Part shown: positions 55,433-64,000 of the stretch, piece after piece
How the letters are laid out: every line of letters starts with the position of its first letter
Numbering within the stretch: position 1 is the first letter of the stretch
Assembly: GCF_003987015.1 (NCBI RefSeq)
Contig: NZ_PIPQ01000001.1
Coordinates: 372,001 to 436,000 of the forward strand
Source of the DNA: Aliidiomarina taiwanensis
GTDB lineage: Bacteria > Pseudomonadota > Gammaproteobacteria > Enterobacterales > Alteromonadaceae
DNA: 64,000 nt
Reading direction: 5' to 3'
Position numbers and translations under genes: made by a program
The notes under the pieces: model-generated
Told to the model about the DNA's origin: nothing
The model's input: the letters and a program-made list of their open reading frames with translations, nothing else
The model's database searches: none

Positions 55433-58234
55433 ATGCAAGAAGGCGCGATGCAAGCCTGGATTGAATCCTCTCCTCTGGCCGGAGGTAACGCGGCCTATGT
55501 CGAAGAGCTGTTTGAGCTTTTCCTTGATGACCCTAACTCTGTTCCAGCCGAATGGCGTGAACTATTCCAACAGCTGCCTGCTAGTGAAGACGCGGACGTA
55601 AAGCATAGTGAAATTCGCGAACAGTTTCGTGCTGCAGCCAAAGCAAAATATAAGCAGGTCGGTGGTGGCGAGCTCACTTCTGAAGAAGCAGAAAAGCAAG
55701 TGCGTGTTCTGCAGCTTATTAACGCCTATCGTTTCCGTGGTCATCAGCATGCAAACCTTGACCCGCTTGGTTTATGGAAGCAAGAAACAGTTGCGGACTT
55801 GTCTTTAAGTCACCATAACTTAGGCAAAGAAGACCTCGACAAAGAATTTAATGTGGGTTCACTGCAAATTGGCAAAGAAACGGCCAAGTTAAGTGAAATC
55901 CATGCTGCCCTTGAGTCCATTTACTGCGGTTCAATTGGTGCAGAGTATATGCATATTGTTTCCACCAAAGAGAAGCGTTGGATTCAGCAACGTCTTGAAA
56001 CGCAACTTGGAAAGCCAAGCTTTAGCGCCGAGGAGCGTAAGCGTGCGTTAAAAGAGCTTGTAGCTGCAGATGGCCTTGAAAAGTACTTAGGCTCTAAGTT
56101 CCCAGGTGCGAAGCGGTTCTCACTTGAAGGCGGCGACGCCTTAGTGCCACTTTTGAAGTCGCTTATTCGCCGTGCTGGTGAAGCGGGCTCGAAAGAAGTC
56201 GTGATTGGTATGGCGCACCGTGGTCGTTTGAACGTGCTGGTTAACGTGCTGGGTAAACAGCCGAAAGAGCTGTTCGACGAGTTCGCAGGAAAGAGCTCCA
56301 CGGACAAAGCGGGTGATGTGAAGTACCATATGGGCTTCTCGTCAGACTTTGAAACCGACGGTGGCAATGTGCACTTAGCATTGGCTTTTAACCCGTCGCA
56401 TTTAGAAATTGTAAACCCCGTGGTGATGGGCTCTGTGCGCGCGCGCATGGACCGCCGTGGTTGTAAAGATGGTAGCTTAGCCTTACCCATTACCATTCAT
56501 GGTGACGCAGCCATTGCCGGCCAGGGTATTGTTCAAGAAACATTTAACTTGTCTCAAACTCGCGCTTACGGTGTAGGCGGTAGTGTGCGTGTGGTAGTCA
56601 ATAACCAAGTTGGCTTTACGACGTCTAAGCAAGAAGATGCGCGCTCTACACAGTACTGTACTGACATTGCGAAAATGGTCCAAGCGCCTATTTTCCACGT
56701 GAACGCTGATGATCCTGAAGCCGTTCTGTTTGTTGCACAACTTGCGGTGGACTACCGCAATACCTTTAAGCGTGACGTTGTGATTGACCTTGTTTGTTAC
56801 CGTCGTCACGGACATAACGAAGCAGACGAGCCGAATGCAACGCAACCGTTAATGTATCAGAAAATCAAGAAGCACCCGGTGCCGCGTGAAATTTATGCAC
56901 AGCGCTTGATTTCACAAAACATTGTAAAAGAAAGCGACGTAAAAGAACTGGTCAGTCATTACCGTGACGCACTTGATGTAGGTGAGTGCGTTGTCGATGA
57001 GTGGCGTCCGATGGAGTCTCATTCTTCGGACTGGGCTTCTTTTATTGATAAAGACTGGGACGCAGAGTACGACGCATCGATTACAGTTGATGAACTAAAG
57101 GAACTAGGCAAGAAAGTGACTACCTTGCCGGAAGGTTTTAAACTGAATAGTCGTGTGAACCGTGCTTACGACGAGCGAGTTAAAATGGCGGCTGGCGAGC
57201 GCGACCTCGACTGGGGTATGGGTGAAACCTTAGCGTATGCTTCGTTAGTAAAGGCAGGCCAAGCCATTCGCTTAACCGGTCAAGACTGTGGTCGAGGAAC
57301 ATTCTTCCACCGTCATGCGGTACTGCACAACCAAACAGATGCAGAAACCTACACGCCGCTGCAACATGTTGCAGACGACCAAGCTCCCGCTGAAATTTAT
57401 GACTCAGTGCTTTCTGAAGCAGCTGTCATGGCGTTTGAATATGGTTATGCCACCGCTGAACCGCACACTTTGGTGATGTGGGAAGCTCAGTTTGGTGACT
57501 TTGCCAACGGTGCTCAGGTTGTTATTGACCAGTTCCTAAGCTCGGGAGAGCAAAAGTGGGGCCGCCTCTGTGGTTTAACGCTATTGCTACCTCATGGTTA
57601 TGAAGGGCAAGGTCCAGAACACAGCTCAGCACGTCTGGAACGTTTTTTACAGCTTTCAGCCGACCATAACTGGTCAGTCTGTATTCCGACCACACCGGCG
57701 CAAGTATTTAATATGATTCGTCGTCAGCAATTACGTCCTGTTCGCAGACCTTTGATTGTGATGACACCGAAGTCATTGCTGCGTCATCCTGAAGCTGTTT
57801 CTTCTCTGGAAGATTTAGCAGAAGGGGTGTTCCATAATGTCATCGGCGAAACGGACGCACTTGACTCGAAGAAGGTGAAGCGCGTTGTATTTTGTAGCGG
57901 TAAGGTGTACTACGACTTAGTCGCTGCACGCAGAAAAGCAAAACAAGACAATGTTGCTATAGTTCGTGTTGAACAGCTGTACCCATTCCCACATGCGGAA
58001 ATGGCAGAGGTTCTGAAAGAATATCAACATGTTGAAGACTTTGTTTGGTGTCAAGAAGAGCCACAAAACCAAGGTGCTTGGTATTCGAGCCAACACCATT
58101 TCCGAGAAGCAATTCCTAGCGGTGCTCGTTTGACATATGCGGGCCGTGCTGCGTCTTCATCCCCAGCAGTAGGATATGCATCGGTTCATAAAGAACAGCA
58201 AGATAAACTTGTCAACGAAGCACTAAGCATTTAA
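55433..58234 (+). CDS. sucA: 2-oxoglutarate dehydrogenase E1 component
   Basis: Thiamine-diphosphate decarboxylase of the 2-oxoglutarate dehydrogenase complex, making succinyl-dihydrolipoate with SucB. The 933-residue protein has AYRFRGHQHANLDPLG, the GMAHRGRLNVLVNVLGK segment, the ThDP-binding IHGDAAIAGQGIVQET...VNNQVGFTT, and the C-terminal QEEPQNQGAW. The start at 55,433 is chosen because AAAGGA lies 7 bases upstream; a GTG 18 bases earlier lacks a site. Followed 15 bases later by sucB. Confidence 0.96.
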   Translation: MQEGAMQAWIESSPLAGGNAAYVEELFELFLDDPNSVPAEWRELFQQLPASEDADVKHSEIREQFRAAAKAKYKQVGGGELTSEEAEKQVRVLQLINAYRFRGHQHANLDPLGLWKQETVADLSLSHHNLGKEDLDKEFNVGSLQIGKETAKLSEIHAALESIYCGSIGAEYMHIVSTKEKRWIQQRLETQLGKPSFSAEERKRALKELVAADGLEKYLGSKFPGAKRFSLEGGDALVPLLKSLIRRAGEAGSKEVVIGMAHRGRLNVLVNVLGKQPKELFDEFAGKSSTDKAGDVKYHMGFSSDFETDGGNVHLALAFNPSHLEIVNPVVMGSVRARMDRRGCKDGSLALPITIHGDAAIAGQGIVQETFNLSQTRAYGVGGSVRVVVNNQVGFTTSKQEDARSTQYCTDIAKMVQAPIFHVNADDPEAVLFVAQLAVDYRNTFKRDVVIDLVCYRRHGHNEADEPNATQPLMYQKIKKHPVPREIYAQRLISQNIVKESDVKELVSHYRDALDVGECVVDEWRPMESHSSDWASFIDKDWDAEYDASITVDELKELGKKVTTLPEGFKLNSRVNRAYDERVKMAAGERDLDWGMGETLAYASLVKAGQAIRLTGQDCGRGTFFHRHAVLHNQTDAETYTPLQHVADDQAPAEIYDSVLSEAAVMAFEYGYATAEPHTLVMWEAQFGDFANGAQVVIDQFLSSGEQKWGRLCGLTLLLPHGYEGQGPEHSSARLERFLQLSADHNWSVCIPTTPAQVFNMIRRQQLRPVRRPLIVMTPKSLLRHPEAVSSLEDLAEGVFHNVIGETDALDSKKVKRVVFCSGKVYYDLVAARRKAKQDNVAIVRVEQLYPFPHAEMAEVLKEYQHVEDFVWCQEEPQNQGAWYSSQHHFREAIPSGARLTYAGRAASSSPAVGYASVHKEQQDKLVNEALSI

Positions 58235-58249
58235 CAGGTGAGAAAACAC

Positions 58250-59755
58250 ATGGCGATTGAAATTAAAGTACCTGAATTACCAGAGTCTGTTGCCGACGGC
58301 ACAGTTGCGACCTGGCACGTAAAAGAAGGCGACACTGTAAGCCGCGACCAAAACCTGGTGGATATTGAAACCGATAAAGTTGTTTTAGAGGTTGTAGCAG
58401 AAGCTGATGGTGTGATTGGTAAAATTAGTGCAGCTGAAGGCGACACAGTAGAAGGCCAACAAGTGATTGGTACGCTTGAAGCAGGCGCTAAAGGCGAAAG
58501 CAAGCCAGCAGAGGCGTCCTCTGAAAAAGACGACGCACCAGCAAGTGAAGAAGCTGACGCTACATCGGGTGGCGAAGAGGTGGACGTAAAAGTTCCAGAG
58601 CTGCCTGAGTCGGTTGCGGAAGCTACGGTTGCCACTTGGCATGTAAAAGCGGGTGAAGCAGTCAGCCGCGACCAAAACTTGGTGGACATAGAAACCGATA
58701 AAGTAGTACTTGAAGTCGTCGCCGAAGCGGATGGTGTGCTTGGTGAAATTATTCACGACGAAGGTGCCAACGTGGTTGGTCACGACGTTATCGGTAAGCT
58801 TGTGAAAGGTGCAAGTGCACCAGCGAAGGCTGCTGAAAGCGAAGCGACTGAATCAGCAGAAAAAGAAAGCTCAGACGCGGTTTCTCCTTCTGTGCGTCGT
58901 TTGCTTGCCGAGCATGGCCTTAACGCAAGTGATGTGAAGGGTACAGGTAAAGACGGTCGTATTACGAAAGAAGATGTGGAGAAGCATGTGAAGTCTGCAG
59001 GTCAAAGCAAGGCAGCTCCTGAAGCAGCTGCTGCGCCACAAACGGTAAGTGGTAACCGTACACAAAAACGTGTTCCTATGACGCGATTACGTAAAACAAT
59101 TGCCACACGTCTCCTTGAAGCGAAGAACTCAACGGCCATGTTAACGACGTTTAACGAAGTGAACATGAAGCCTATTATGGATCTTCGTAAAACGTACCAA
59201 AAAGAATTTGAAGAGCGTCATGGCACACGCTTAGGCTTTATGTCCTTCTACGTGAAAGCCGTTGTTGAAGCCCTGAAACGCTTCCCTGAAGTCAATGCAT
59301 CCATTGACGGCGACGACATTGTGTATCACAACTATTTCGACGTGAGTATTGCTGTTTCAACCCCGCGTGGTCTTGTTACACCTGTACTGCGCGACGCTGA
59401 CACACTAAGCCTTGCAGAAATTGAGTCAGGCATTAAAGAGCTTGCACTGAAAGGCCGTGACGGCAAGTTAACCTTAGACGAAATGTTAGGTGGTAACTTT
59501 ACTATCACCAACGGTGGTGTTTTTGGTTCGTTGCTTTCAACGCCTATTTTGAACCCACCACAAAGTGCTATTTTAGGTATGCACAAAATCCAAGACCGCG
59601 CCATGGTTGTTGATGGCAAGGTTGAAGTTCTACCAATGATGTACTTGGCGTTATCGTACGACCATAGAATTATTGATGGAAAAGAATCGGTTGGCTTCCT
59701 TGTCACCGTGAAAAACCTGCTCGAAGATCCACAACGTTTGTTGTTGGATATCTAA
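58250..59755 (+). CDS. sucB: 2-oxoglutarate dehydrogenase E2 component with two lipoyl domains
   Basis: Dihydrolipoyllysine succinyltransferase, the core of the 2-oxoglutarate dehydrogenase complex. The 501-residue protein has two lipoyl domains with lysines K43 and K151 (both in [10 protein letters not shown]), an E1/E3-binding domain (about 217-250, [31 protein letters not shown]) and the catalytic domain with HRIIDG (H472, D476). Residues 7-55 and 115-163 are 44 of 49 identical, a recent-looking domain duplication. E. coli SucB has one lipoyl domain and about 405 residues. Acidic Ala/Glu-rich linkers join the domains. No lpd (E3) gene is nearby. Confidence 0.96.
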   Translation: MAIEIKVPELPESVADGTVATWHVKEGDTVSRDQNLVDIETDKVVLEVVAEADGVIGKISAAEGDTVEGQQVIGTLEAGAKGESKPAEASSEKDDAPASEEADATSGGEEVDVKVPELPESVAEATVATWHVKAGEAVSRDQNLVDIETDKVVLEVVAEADGVLGEIIHDEGANVVGHDVIGKLVKGASAPAKAAESEATESAEKESSDAVSPSVRRLLAEHGLNASDVKGTGKDGRITKEDVEKHVKSAGQSKAAPEAAAAPQTVSGNRTQKRVPMTRLRKTIATRLLEAKNSTAMLTTFNEVNMKPIMDLRKTYQKEFEERHGTRLGFMSFYVKAVVEALKRFPEVNASIDGDDIVYHNYFDVSIAVSTPRGLVTPVLRDADTLSLAEIESGIKELALKGRDGKLTLDEMLGGNFTITNGGVFGSLLSTPILNPPQSAILGMHKIQDRAMVVDGKVEVLPMMYLALSYDHRIIDGKESVGFLVTVKNLLEDPQRLLLDI

Positions 59756-59765
59756 CAGCACTTGT

Positions 59766-59799
59766 ACAGCGGCAGCATTTCGTCTGCCGCTGTCATTTT
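59766..59799 (+). terminator. Terminator-like hairpin between sucB and sucC
   Basis: ACAGCGGCAG / CTGCCGCTGT, a perfect 10-bp GC-rich stem with an 8-base loop, followed by CATTTTC. The short T-run suggests partial termination between sucAB and sucCD. Confidence 0.7.
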
Positions 59800-59819
59800 C
59801 AGGCATAAAAACGTATAAT
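59791..59819 (+). promoter_or_regulatory. sucC: Candidate sucC promoter
   Basis: A consensus TATAAT (59,814-59,819) preceded at 17 bases by TGTCAT (59,791-59,796), which overlaps the terminator hairpin. It would give sucCD a separate transcript with a leader of about 75 bases. Confidence 0.55.
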
Positions 59820-59899
59820 GTGCCTCGAAATTCGGGTAAGTAGCTAGGGTGTAAAGCCACGGTTGCTTTCATTTTGAATGAACAGATGGAACAAGCATA

Positions 59900-61066
59900 A
59901 TGAATTTGCATGAGTATCAAGCAAAGCAGCTTTTCAGAGAGTTCGGCCTGCCTGTATCTGATGGATACGCAGTCGACACAGCTGACGAGGCTGTAGAAGC
60001 AGCTAAAAAAATTGGTGGCGACAAATGGGTCGTTAAATGTCAGGTACACGCAGGTGGCCGCGGTAAAGCTGGTGGCGTTAAGCTCGTCTCGAGCCTAGAC
60101 GAAGTACGTGCATTTGCAGACAACTGGGTTGGTAAAAACTTAGTCACGTACCAAACAGATGAAAAAGGCCAGCCGGTTGCTAAAATTTTAGTTGAAAGCT
60201 GCACAGACATTGCCCAAGAACTTTACCTAGGTGCTGTTGTTGACCGTGCGACACGTAAAATTGTGTTCATGGCGTCCACTGAAGGTGGTGTTGAAATTGA
60301 GCAAGTTGCTGAAGAAACACCAGAGAAAATTTTAAAAGCGATCATTGACCCAACGGTTGGCCCTCAGCCATACCAAGGTCGTGAGCTTGCGTTCAAACTT
60401 GGTCTAAACCCAACTCAAGTTAAAGAGTTTACTAAGATTTTCTTAGGTTTAGCTAACATGTTTGAGCAGTATGATTTCGCTCTACTAGAAATCAACCCGC
60501 TTGTTATTACGGACGAAGGTAAATTGCACTGCCTTGATGGAAAGATCAACATCGACAGCAACGCACTATACCGTCAGCCAAAAATCAGAGAAATGCACGA
60601 CCCGTCACAAGAAGACGCGCGTGAAGCTGAAGCTGCTCAGTTTGAACTAAACTATGTTGCTCTTGACGGTAACATTGGTTGCATGGTGAATGGTGCTGGT
60701 TTAGCTATGGGTACCATGGACATTGTGAAACTTCACGGTGGCGACCCTGCAAACTTCCTAGACGTTGGTGGCGGTGCTACGAAAGAACGTGTAACGGAAG
60801 CATTTAAAATTATCTTGTCTGACACTGCTGTTAAAGCCGTTTTAGTGAATATCTTCGGTGGTATCGTGCGTTGTGACATGATTGCGGAAGGTATTATCGG
60901 CGCAGTTGAAGAAGTTGGCGTGAATGTGCCTGTGGTTGTGCGCCTCGAAGGTAACAACGCAGAGCTAGGACGTCAGAAACTAGAAGAAAGCGACCTAAAC
61001 ATTATTGCAGCAGAAAGCTTGTCTGACGCTGCTGATAAAGTGGTTGCTGCGGCAGGAGGTCAATAA
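59900..61066 (+). CDS. sucC: Succinyl-CoA ligase (ADP-forming) beta subunit
   Basis: Nucleotide-binding subunit of succinyl-CoA synthetase, which makes ATP or GTP from succinyl-CoA. The 388-residue ATP-grasp protein begins [19 protein letters not shown] and has [45 protein letters not shown] and [17 protein letters not shown]. Preceded by a hairpin and promoter, so it may be expressed separately from sucAB. Its stop overlaps the sucD start by one base (TAATG). Confidence 0.96.
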   Translation: MNLHEYQAKQLFREFGLPVSDGYAVDTADEAVEAAKKIGGDKWVVKCQVHAGGRGKAGGVKLVSSLDEVRAFADNWVGKNLVTYQTDEKGQPVAKILVESCTDIAQELYLGAVVDRATRKIVFMASTEGGVEIEQVAEETPEKILKAIIDPTVGPQPYQGRELAFKLGLNPTQVKEFTKIFLGLANMFEQYDFALLEINPLVITDEGKLHCLDGKINIDSNALYRQPKIREMHDPSQEDAREAEAAQFELNYVALDGNIGCMVNGAGLAMGTMDIVKLHGGDPANFLDVGGGATKERVTEAFKIILSDTAVKAVLVNIFGGIVRCDMIAEGIIGAVEEVGVNVPVVVRLEGNNAELGRQKLEESDLNIIAAESLSDAADKVVAAAGGQ

Positions 61067-61938
61067 TGTCTATCTTGATCGATAAAAACACCAAAGTAAT
61101 CTGCCAGGGCTTTACTGGCGGTCAAGGTACGTTCCACTCAGAGCAAGCCATTGAGTATGGTACACAAATGGTTGGCGGTGTAACGCCAGGTAAAGGTGGC
61201 CAAACGCATTTAGGTTTGCCTGTATTCAACACAGTACGTGAAGCAGTAGAAGCAACAGGTGCGACAGCGTCTGTTATCTACGTGCCAGCACCTTTCTGTA
61301 AAGACTCTATCGTAGAAGCTGCAGACGCGGGTATTGAGCTTATCGTTTGTATCACAGAAGGCATTCCAACAATGGACATGCTCTTTGTGAAAGAATACCT
61401 AGAGCACAAAGGCGTACGCATGATTGGTCCAAACTGCCCAGGTGTTATTACTCCGGGTGAGTGTAAGATTGGTATTATGCCTGGTCATATTCATAAGCCG
61501 GGTAAAGTCGGTATTGTTTCGCGCTCAGGTACCTTGACCTATGAAGCCGTGAAGCAAACCACAGACGAAGGTTTTGGCCAGTCGACCTGTGTAGGTATTG
61601 GTGGCGACCCAATTCCAGGTTCAAGCTTTATTGATATTTTAGAGCTGTTTGAAAAAGACCCAGCAACAGAAGCCATTGTTATGATTGGTGAAATTGGTGG
61701 AACTGCAGAAGAAGAAGCCGCTGAGTACATTAAACACAATGTAACCAAGCCGGTTGTTTCTTACATTGCAGGTGTTACTGCTCCTCCAGGTAAGCGCATG
61801 GGCCACGCCGGTGCTATTATCTCTGGCGGTCAAGGTACAGCGGACGAGAAGTTTGCAGCCCTTGAAGACGCAGGTGTTAAAACAGTACGTAGCCTTGCTG
61901 ACATTGGCAAAGCATTACGTGAGAAGACAGGCTGGTAA
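61066..61938 (+). CDS. sucD: Succinyl-CoA ligase (ADP-forming) alpha subunit
   Basis: CoA-binding subunit that carries the phosphohistidine intermediate. The 290-residue protein has the CoA-site [39 protein letters not shown], and the active histidine H247 in [11 protein letters not shown]. Length equals the family. It overlaps sucC by one base, and a strong terminator follows. Confidence 0.96.
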   Translation: MSILIDKNTKVICQGFTGGQGTFHSEQAIEYGTQMVGGVTPGKGGQTHLGLPVFNTVREAVEATGATASVIYVPAPFCKDSIVEAADAGIELIVCITEGIPTMDMLFVKEYLEHKGVRMIGPNCPGVITPGECKIGIMPGHIHKPGKVGIVSRSGTLTYEAVKQTTDEGFGQSTCVGIGGDPIPGSSFIDILELFEKDPATEAIVMIGEIGGTAEEEAAEYIKHNVTKPVVSYIAGVTAPPGKRMGHAGAIISGGQGTADEKFAALEDAGVKTVRSLADIGKALREKTGW

Positions 61939-61957
61939 GTACAGCTTATTTTCAACA

Positions 61958-61981
61958 AAGGCTCCTTCGGGAGCCTTTTTT
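61958..61981 (+). terminator. Intrinsic terminator after sucD
   Basis: AAAGGCTCC-TTCG-GGAGCCTTTTTT: a 9-bp stem closed by a UUCG tetraloop and followed by a T-run, about 20 bases after the stop codon. Confidence 0.93.
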
Positions 61982-62062
61982 ATTTAATTTGAAATCAGTT
62001 GCTTAGCAGAGTATAAAGGTGTGCTCTTTACTACTTCTTAACATAGCAAAAAGGCGGGAACG

Positions 62063-63577
62063 ATGGATGTATATCGTTTATATTTAGCGCACTTGAACCG
62101 GCGTATTTTACTGGTATGTGGGGTGTTGTTTTTTTTCTGGATAGAGAATCATTACGTTTCATTGATTCCCGAAACCACAGGTTGGTTGCAGTTTCTTAGT
62201 ATTCGGATAACAGACTTCCTTTCTTTTCTCGCTTGGCCCTTCTTTTTATTAGCTGTGGTTCAATTGTTACTGAACCGGTTCATGCTTTATGTGTATGACG
62301 GTGAGGTGCGGCCTGAACACTTTAGTTATGAATTAACGGGCTTTTTCAAAAAATACTATCTCAATATTGTTTTAGTAGGACTTGTCATTTCGCTGCTGAC
62401 GCAAGTGAGTCATGTCAGTGAACTTGGGTTCAGTGAATGGGCACAAGGGTCTGGGGTTAGCCCGGCCGAAAAGGTTTTGTTGATCCTGGTTAATTTACTA
62501 ACATTTGCAAATATAGTGGCGGCCTTTGAAGGCTCAAGTGTGCTCGCCGGCCTTACGTTTGTCTTGTGTTACTTTATTTTCGCTTTTTGTTCTGAGGCAA
62601 TAGGGGACAGAGACAAGCGGTTTGCGCCTGGGGCGAGTCGGTCTAGCAAGGCAGAGACTCAAAATGTGTGGATACGCCAAATAAAACCAGGGGCTAAGTC
62701 TCCAGCTTACTATGTGGCTGTAGTGGTCTTTTCTGCGCTGACCTTCACGTTGTTTAAGCACACACTGCCATTGTACTTAGCAATTATTCTTATTGTGTTG
62801 CCGTTGCTTTTTGTGCTGGTGAAACATGCTGCAAGTTACGTACTGTATGGCTGGGACCAAGTATTTAATATTAACGACCACCAAGGTGAGCAGACTATAG
62901 AATACCCGAGTGCTGCTAGCTGGCGTCACAGCGAGGCCTTTCAACAGACGTGGGCTCATGCGCAGCTACAACCTTTATTTCGATTTACATTTAATAAAGA
63001 ACACCTGTGGCCACTGCCATTACGCATTGCCTACGTAGCGGCCGTTGAGTTGATCATCGCGTTTATTGGCTTAACCCTGTTGGGGGGCTTCTTACTTGGG
63101 TTTAACTCGCCATTCTTTGAGTTAGTGACTGGCTTGCAACTTGTCGGTATGCTTAGCCAAGTTTGGGCTTCGGCACCGCTTGTTGTTAAACTAGGGGTGG
63201 TGCTTTTTGCAACATGGCGTACATTTACGCGGCTCAAACAGTTTGCATTCCAGTTTAAGCATAGCTCCCTCAATATTGATATAGAGCGCTTTGGTACCTT
63301 CCCGAAGTTTTTATATATTGTGATTGTAGAAGCCGTTCTTTTTGGGGTTGTCTTGGCGTTATCGGGCACGGTGATGTTCGATTTCAACCCGAACTTTACT
63401 GCTCTGGTTACAAGCTTTCAATGGGCGCAAGTAGTGACCGTTATTTATGTGAACGCTAACCTACTTTGGAAGTCAGCCTTGGCGGCTTACTTAGGGTGGC
63501 GCTGTCTCGTGCGCATTGGCCGCTTTAAGTTCGGCCTGTTTGATATTATCGGTAAGTTTATAACGGTGGACGATTAG
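62063..63577 (+). CDS. Unrecognised multi-spanning membrane protein with a tandem internal repeat
   Basis: A 504-residue inner membrane protein with about ten predicted helices (near 14-34, 50-71, 98-115, 137-178 as two, 217-262 as two, and four in the C-terminal part). I do not recognise its family. The C-terminal part holds two tandem copies of about 78 residues, 321-398 and 415-491, that align without gaps. Shared residues include Y, VE, L, G, FN, F, LVT, Q, K, WR and R. The central region (about 181-212, and 263-318) is soluble. It lies between the sucD terminator and a UbiA-family gene that starts 29 bases after its stop, so the two are probably co-transcribed. Confidence 0.8.
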   Translation: MDVYRLYLAHLNRRILLVCGVLFFFWIENHYVSLIPETTGWLQFLSIRITDFLSFLAWPFFLLAVVQLLLNRFMLYVYDGEVRPEHFSYELTGFFKKYYLNIVLVGLVISLLTQVSHVSELGFSEWAQGSGVSPAEKVLLILVNLLTFANIVAAFEGSSVLAGLTFVLCYFIFAFCSEAIGDRDKRFAPGASRSSKAETQNVWIRQIKPGAKSPAYYVAVVVFSALTFTLFKHTLPLYLAIILIVLPLLFVLVKHAASYVLYGWDQVFNINDHQGEQTIEYPSAASWRHSEAFQQTWAHAQLQPLFRFTFNKEHLWPLPLRIAYVAAVELIIAFIGLTLLGGFLLGFNSPFFELVTGLQLVGMLSQVWASAPLVVKLGVVLFATWRTFTRLKQFAFQFKHSSLNIDIERFGTFPKFLYIVIVEAVLFGVVLALSGTVMFDFNPNFTALVTSFQWAQVVTVIYVNANLLWKSALAAYLGWRCLVRIGRFKFGLFDIIGKFITVDD

Positions 63578-63606
63578 GCCCACCGTTCCATTAACGAGGT
63601 TCTCTT

Positions 63607-64000
63607 GTGTTAAAAACCATGAAGGGTGTTGCACGCTTAAACTTTCTCACCCTCACTTTACTGTGTGTACTGTTAGCGATGGCTTATGCCATACAGCAAG
63701 GGGCCAGCGTAGCCTTGTTACCACTGCTCTTCGTGTGCTTGGTGGCTTTTGGAGCTCATATGAGTGTAAACGCCTTTAATGAGTATTTCGACTTTCGTTC
63801 AGGGCTGGACAAAATAACGCCTAAAACCCCCTTCAGCGGTGGCAGTGGGACCCTAGTAAAAGCGCCCGAAAAAGCACGCATAGCCTATGTTTTTGCTTGG
63901 CTGAGCTTGCTGGTTGTTGTTTGCTCTGGCTTAGCGCTCACAGCTATTATGGGGTGGCCTTTGTTACTCATTGGGGTGCCAGGTGTTCTGATTATCTACA
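63607..64000 (+). CDS. UbiA-family prenyltransferase (partial, C-terminus beyond window)
   Basis: The first 131 residues of a membrane prenyltransferase. The first Asp-rich motif is visible in NAFNEYFDFRSGLDKITP, with the N-x-x-x-D-x-x-x-D pattern that binds prenyl diphosphate and magnesium. TPFSGGSGTLV follows, as in MenA-like and related UbiA-family proteins. Helices lie near 12-30, 36-54 and 93-131. The start is GTG at 63,607, with GAGG 7 bases upstream; an ATG at 63,619 is the alternative. The product (menaquinone-type or another prenylated compound) cannot be decided from this part. Confidence 0.87.
   Translation, partial: MLKTMKGVARLNFLTLTLLCVLLAMAYAIQQGASVALLPLLFVCLVAFGAHMSVNAFNEYFDFRSGLDKITPKTPFSGGSGTLVKAPEKARIAYVFAWLSLLVVVCSGLALTAIMGWPLLLIGVPGVLIIY

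Overview
The window reads as a chromosomal segment of a Gram-negative, respiratory, amino-acid-degrading marine gammaproteobacterium of the Alteromonadales type, most like the Idiomarinaceae. This rests on gene content: a liu operon for leucine breakdown, a secreted S10 peptidase next to a TonB-dependent receptor, a DUF3192 lipoprotein, a recCBD operon, and the gltA / sdhCDAB / sucAB / sucCD order of gammaproteobacteria. The genus is an inference. Gene density is high. I see no rRNA, tRNA, CRISPR array, insertion sequence or prophage.

1-12,778: a minus-strand catabolic block. liuR-liuABCDE is followed by an acetoacetyl-CoA synthetase, then a membrane GGDEF-EAL protein and the start of ETF-ubiquinone oxidoreductase, which is cut by the window edge. 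A divergent thiolase (12,779-13,960) shares a short regulatory region with liuR that holds a LiuR-type palindrome. Together these genes take leucine-derived isovaleryl-CoA to acetyl-CoA and pass the electrons to quinone; citrate synthase, farther along, can take the acetyl-CoA.

14,000-22,800: an mdtJI-like small multidrug resistance pair, a secreted S10 carboxypeptidase facing a TonB-dependent receptor across a shared terminator, an RhlE-type helicase, an isochorismatase-family hydrolase, and hisH-hisF. Upstream of hisH lies an unannotated 16-codon leader peptide with five consecutive His codons and a terminator hairpin, which is a histidine attenuator.

22,800-32,300: recC-recB-recD, with overlapping stop and start codons.

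32,400-42,700: a more accessory stretch. It holds a small secreted protein, a domain-permuted lipoate ligase, tehB, a PAS-GAF-GGDEF cyclase, a GOLPH3-like (GPP34) protein, DUF2478 and DUF5610 proteins, a BCCT transporter with an altered substrate box, a GGDEF cyclase broken by a one-base frameshift, an EamA transporter and a DUF3192 lipoprotein.

42,700-50,100: a three-gene RND efflux operon (one lipoprotein adaptor and two different pump subunits, no outer-membrane channel).

50,400-62,000: the TCA-cycle block. gltA is divergent from sdhCDAB, sucAB (SucB has two lipoyl domains) and sucCD. The end of the window holds an unrecognised membrane protein with an internal tandem duplication and the start of a UbiA-family prenyltransferase.

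No clear previously undescribed multi-gene system stands out. The most interesting items are the hisL-hisHF attenuator, the Glu-to-Asp change in the MdtI-like subunit, the permuted lipoate ligase, the bacterial GOLPH3 homologue and the duplicated membrane protein.
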